From the NCBI RefSeq assembly GCF_006494775.1, contig NZ_CP041146.1, positions 4,712,001 through 4,776,000 on the forward strand: 64,000 bases of DNA, written 5' to 3'. This document shows positions 60,713 through 64,000 of this stretch, piece by piece; position 1 is the stretch's first letter, and the number at the start of each line of letters is the position of its first letter. Below the pieces are notes generated by a model. That model made no database searches. It worked only from the letters and a program-made list of their open reading frames with translations, and was not told the DNA's origin. Source of the DNA: Nocardioides humi (lineage in GTDB: Bacteria; Actinomycetota; Actinomycetes; Propionibacteriales; Nocardioidaceae). Made by a program: the position numbers and the translations under genes.

Positions 60713-63700
60713 ATGTCTCGTCCGTCCCGTCCCGCCCGGCTGTGGTCGCCCGCGCTGGCACTCGCCCTGCTCCTCTCCGGCCTGCTGGTCGCCACGGCGC
60801 CGGCGCCCGTCGCGCACGCGGCGCCGACCCAGGTCACCGAAGGCTCGGTGACCTGGGGCATCAAGCAGTCCTGGCGCAGCTATGTCGGGCCCTGCAACGA
60901 GACGACGGGGGCGGCTCCTGCGCGGGCGGCGGCGTGACCGTCGCCTCCGCCACGCCGAGCGGGCTCCCCGAGGCCTGGCGCTTCCCGGTGGAGTCCGGCG
61001 AGTTCGACGCCGACACCGACACCACCACCCTCGACCTCGGCGGCTATGTGCACTTCCGCGGGTACTTCGACTACCCGGTGGCCGGCAAGTGGGGTCTCGA
61101 CACCAGGTTCAGCGACCTGCGGCTGGTCATCTCCCCCGAGGAGCAGGTGCTCCGCGGCACGCACACCGGCTACCTCCGCGAGGACCCGGGCGGCGAGCTG
61201 TACGAGGACGTCGACGTGGTGCTCGCCAGGCTGGACATCGCGACCGGCACCAGCACCTTCGGGCCGCCCACCACCTCCCTGGCGGGCGTCCAGACCGTGG
61301 CCGGGCCGGGCCTGAGCGTCTACGGCGAGGGCACCGTCCTCGACGACATCGCGATCGACTACGAGGGCCCCGGCGGCCTGCCCGACCTGACCGAGCACTT
61401 CGACGCACCGGGGGTGCCGGCGCTCGAGCCGGCCGCGGCGTACTCCCTGGGCTACAAGGGCACGGGCGACGAGCTCCGCCGGCTGCTCGTCTCGGGTGAC
61501 GGCGCCACGCTCTTCGCCTTCACGCGCCTCGACGGCGCCGCGGAGGTCACGGTCCGGGCCCTGGACGCCGCGACCATGACGCCGGTCGGCCACCCCTTCA
61601 CCTACCGAGCCTCGCCGGCCGGCGACCGCCTGTACCGGTTCGCGATCGACCCGGCCACCGACACGCTGTTCTTCCTCACCGCGAACGGCGGCGAGCCGGT
61701 CGAGGGAGACGCCTCGGGCCGTGGCGTGGAGAACGTGGTCCACAGCCTCACCTTCGACGGCACGGACTTCACCGAGGGCACGGTCGGCCGGCTCCGGGAC
61801 AGCCAGGTCACGTCCCAGTCCGACGGGACGAAGAGCGTCCACCAGGTCTTCGTCAGCGCGTTGACCTGGAACCCGGTCGCCGAGGAGCTGCTCGTCGCCC
61901 AGGCGATCCCCAGCGCCCAGCGCCCCGACATCCACACCAGCGACGACCTGTACCGGTTCACCCGCGACGGCAGCGGCTGGACGCGGGCGGCGACGCCGTT
62001 CCGGATGCCCGACAGCGGAGGGGAGTGGGGCGACGCGACCGAGCCCATCGAGAGCCCCGTCTCGACCATCAACGACTACGCGGAGAACCTCGCCGTGCTC
62101 GGCGACGGCTCCTACGTGATCGCCACCGGCGAGTCGCCCGAGATCAGGTACGACGACAGCGGGAGCGCCCACTACATGGGCGCCCTGCACCTGCGATTCG
62201 GCGCCGACGGGGCGGCGACGGTGGCCGAGATCGCCGACACCGTGCTGCGGCCGTACTTCGGGGGCTTCTACTACAGCGGCTACACGGCGGTCCGCTCGCT
62301 GCCCGACGGCCGGGCCGTCCTGCACGGCAACGGCGGCTCCCTGGACGACATCGCCTGGGTGGGCCTCGACGGCGCCGGTGCGGCGGTCACGGGCGCGACG
62401 GTGGTCGGCACGGACGTCTATCCGCCCTACGAGCTCTCGTCGATCGGCGGCTCGGTCGCCTATGCGCCGGTGCTCGGAGGCCTCTGGGTCGCCGACGAGG
62501 GCGACAGCGACGGCGAGTACCTGCACTACTACGACGGCACGACCGACGTGACCGGCTTCAAGATCCGCAAGTTCGCCGACTACCAGTTCGGCCACAACCA
62601 GATCCACGCCTTGCCCGACGGGTCGGTCGTGGTGCCGATGACCGACTTCGACGCGCCCGGGCAGCCGAACGGCTGGCTCCGGCTCGAGCTCCTGGGGGTC
62701 ACGCCGAAGGTGACCACGCAGCCGGATTCGGTGGCGGTCGAGCTGGGGCGGGACCAGGCGACCCGGCCGGTGACGTTCACGGCGGCGGTGGACGCCGGCA
62801 TCGCGGACGAGTACGGCAGCGACCTGCAGTGGCAGGTGCGGGCGGCGGGGGCCGCCACGTTCACCGACGTCGCGGGCGCCACCTCGGCCACCCTCGAGGT
62901 GACGGCCTCCCCGGAGACCGCCGGATCGGCGTACCGGCTCCGGGTGAGCAATGCGGCAGGCACCGTCGTCTCCGACGAGGCGTCGTTGGCGGTGACCTAT
63001 CCGCCGCGCTTCACGCTGGACGCGCGGAACGTGTCGGTGACCGAGGGCAGCGACGCCCAGCTCCTGGTCGACTCGATCGCCAGCCCGGAGCACACCGTCA
63101 CCTGGCAGCGGCGGGTCGGTGGCTACTGGACCGACATCGCGGAGGACGACGAGAACTTCGTGGTCGCCACCGAGGGCGGCCGGTCCGTGCTGACCGTGGT
63201 CGACACCAATGTGGACCAGTCGGGCTCGGTCTTCCGGGCGAAGCTGAGGAACGACCTCGGGATCACCACGGCGCCGCCGTGCGGCTGACGGTCGGCCCGA
63301 GGCTGTCGGTCCCGGCCGAGGGGCTGTCGCTGGACGGGGTCGTGCTGGAGTGGTCGGGGTCGGAGGAGCTGCAGGCGGCGCCGCCGTTCGGGTCGTCGAA
63401 CTACCTCTCCGCCGGGATCTCCGACGGCGACGAGGCCACGTACCGGCAGTCCGAGGGCGAGGTGGAGGTCGTCCACGTCACCGGCGGCGGGAGCGAGTCC
63501 GCGGCGTCGTACGCCACGCGGGCGGCGCAGGTCGGCGGCGGCGTCACCCAGCTGGTCCGGCTCTCCGGCGGCGCGGCCGAGGTCGCGGCCGACGGCTCGG
63601 CGACGGTGGAGTGGAGCGGCACGTGGAGCGTGAACTTCTACGACGGGCTGGTGCCGTTCTGGCTGTCCGACCCGGTGCTGACGGTCGATCCCGACGGGAC

Positions 63701-64000
63701 GGGGACGCTGACCGCCGACGTGGACGGCTACGGCTCGACCATGGAGAGCCCGGAGCAGCGCTCGCCGCTGGACGAGGTCGAGGACGTCACCATCGCCACC
63801 TTCGGCGGGGTCGAGGTCGACCCGGCCGGCGTGGTGAGGATCGATCCCGACTACGCCGGGGTCGAGGCCGACGTCCCTGACGGGTTCACGCCGCAGAACC
63901 GGGTGAACCCGGGGTGGGGCGCCTGGCCGCAGGGGTTCGTGGACTTCCACTTCGCGACCGGCCTGTCGTCGTACTGGTACTCCTCGGGCGGCGCGGCGGA
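60713..64000 (+). CDS. Very large secreted HtaA-domain protein, partial (runs off window end), two frameshifts
   Basis: More than 1,090 residues. A signal peptide (LWSPALALALLLSGLLVATAP, AHAAP) is followed by HtaA domain 1 (VTEGSVTWGIKQSWRSYV to about residue 215). A long region of repeated beta motifs comes next (about 225-660: LRRLLVSGDGATLFAFTRL, RFAIDPATDTLFFLTANG, VLGDGSYVIATGESPE), propeller-like. Two Ig-like domains follow (VTTQPDSVAVELGRD, FTLDARNVSVTEGSD), then a second HtaA domain that continues past the window. Frames break at a G run (60907-60911) and near 63279; one base each restores GGGSCAGGG and APPVRLTVGP. Likely an outermost heme-capture protein under the iron box at 59883. 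Confidence 0.8.

Overview
The window is high-GC DNA (about 70% G+C) with dense genes, many GTG starts and many stop/start overlaps. The gene families point to an actinobacterium: DUF3263 and LytR_C proteins, 13E12/DUF222 HNH genes, a SAM-I riboswitch before thrC-cysO, CIRCE-controlled groEL, and HtaA-type heme proteins with DtxR/IdeR-like boxes. The overall mix resembles Nocardioidaceae, but genus assignment is inference. No rRNA, tRNA or CRISPR array was seen.

Layout. 0-5.9 kb: trehalose genes otsA (partial, minus) and otsB (plus) flank a histidine kinase/response regulator pair, a Gfo/Idh/MocA oxidoreductase, and DUF3263 and LytR_C genes, with a perfect 70-bp tandem duplication before otsB. 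5.9-13.5 kb: a complete pseudaminic acid set (pseF, pseH, pseI, pseG, pseB, pseC) followed by two unassigned genes, one glycosyltransferase-like. 13.6-15.4 kb: SAM-I riboswitch, thrC and a MoaD/CysO-like sulfur carrier. 15.4-20.9 kb: an ECF42-type sigma factor with its YCII partner, an acyl-CoA synthetase behind a KstR-like operator, OsmC, an SGNH hydrolase and an ATP-grasp protein. 20.9-22.7 kb: groEL behind two CIRCE elements.

22.7-27.3 kb is an accessory segment of lower GC: a small integrase-like ORF, a 51-residue Cys/His protein, an unknown 286-residue protein coupled to an XRE-ImmA/IrrE metallopeptidase, and a DUF222 HNH gene. 27.3-32.6 kb: a Cys-containing HTH regulator divergent from a DUF2249 gene, a cupin, and CO-dehydrogenase-type maturation genes (MobA-like, MoxR, VWA, XdhC). 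32.7-40.98 kb: a secreted protein, an ABC transporter, a GAF regulator, CoA-transferase, MaoC hydratase, adenosine deaminase, a C39-like peptidase and a small kinase. 41.2-50.8 kb: a second 13E12 gene, two aldehyde dehydrogenase family genes with deoC, an FKBP lipoprotein, a phosphohexomutase, and a MerR/aldo-keto reductase pair.

50.8-64 kb is a heme-iron acquisition locus. Heme oxygenase and a TetR gene are followed by a 7.4-kb minus-strand operon (hmuT-hmuU-hmuV, an anchored surface protein, two HtaA-domain proteins) that ends at a perfect 34-bp palindrome. Divergent from it are a neocarzinostatin-like secreted protein and a very large HtaA protein that runs off the window. Three DtxR/IdeR-like boxes sit at the three promoter regions. 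Surface proteins would capture heme, HmuTUV import it and HmuO open the ring to release iron.

Caution: at least eleven sites in nine genes show an apparent single-base deletion, nearly all in short G or C runs. The uniform direction suggests consensus errors rather than real pseudogenes, so those genes are annotated as whole loci with the shift noted.
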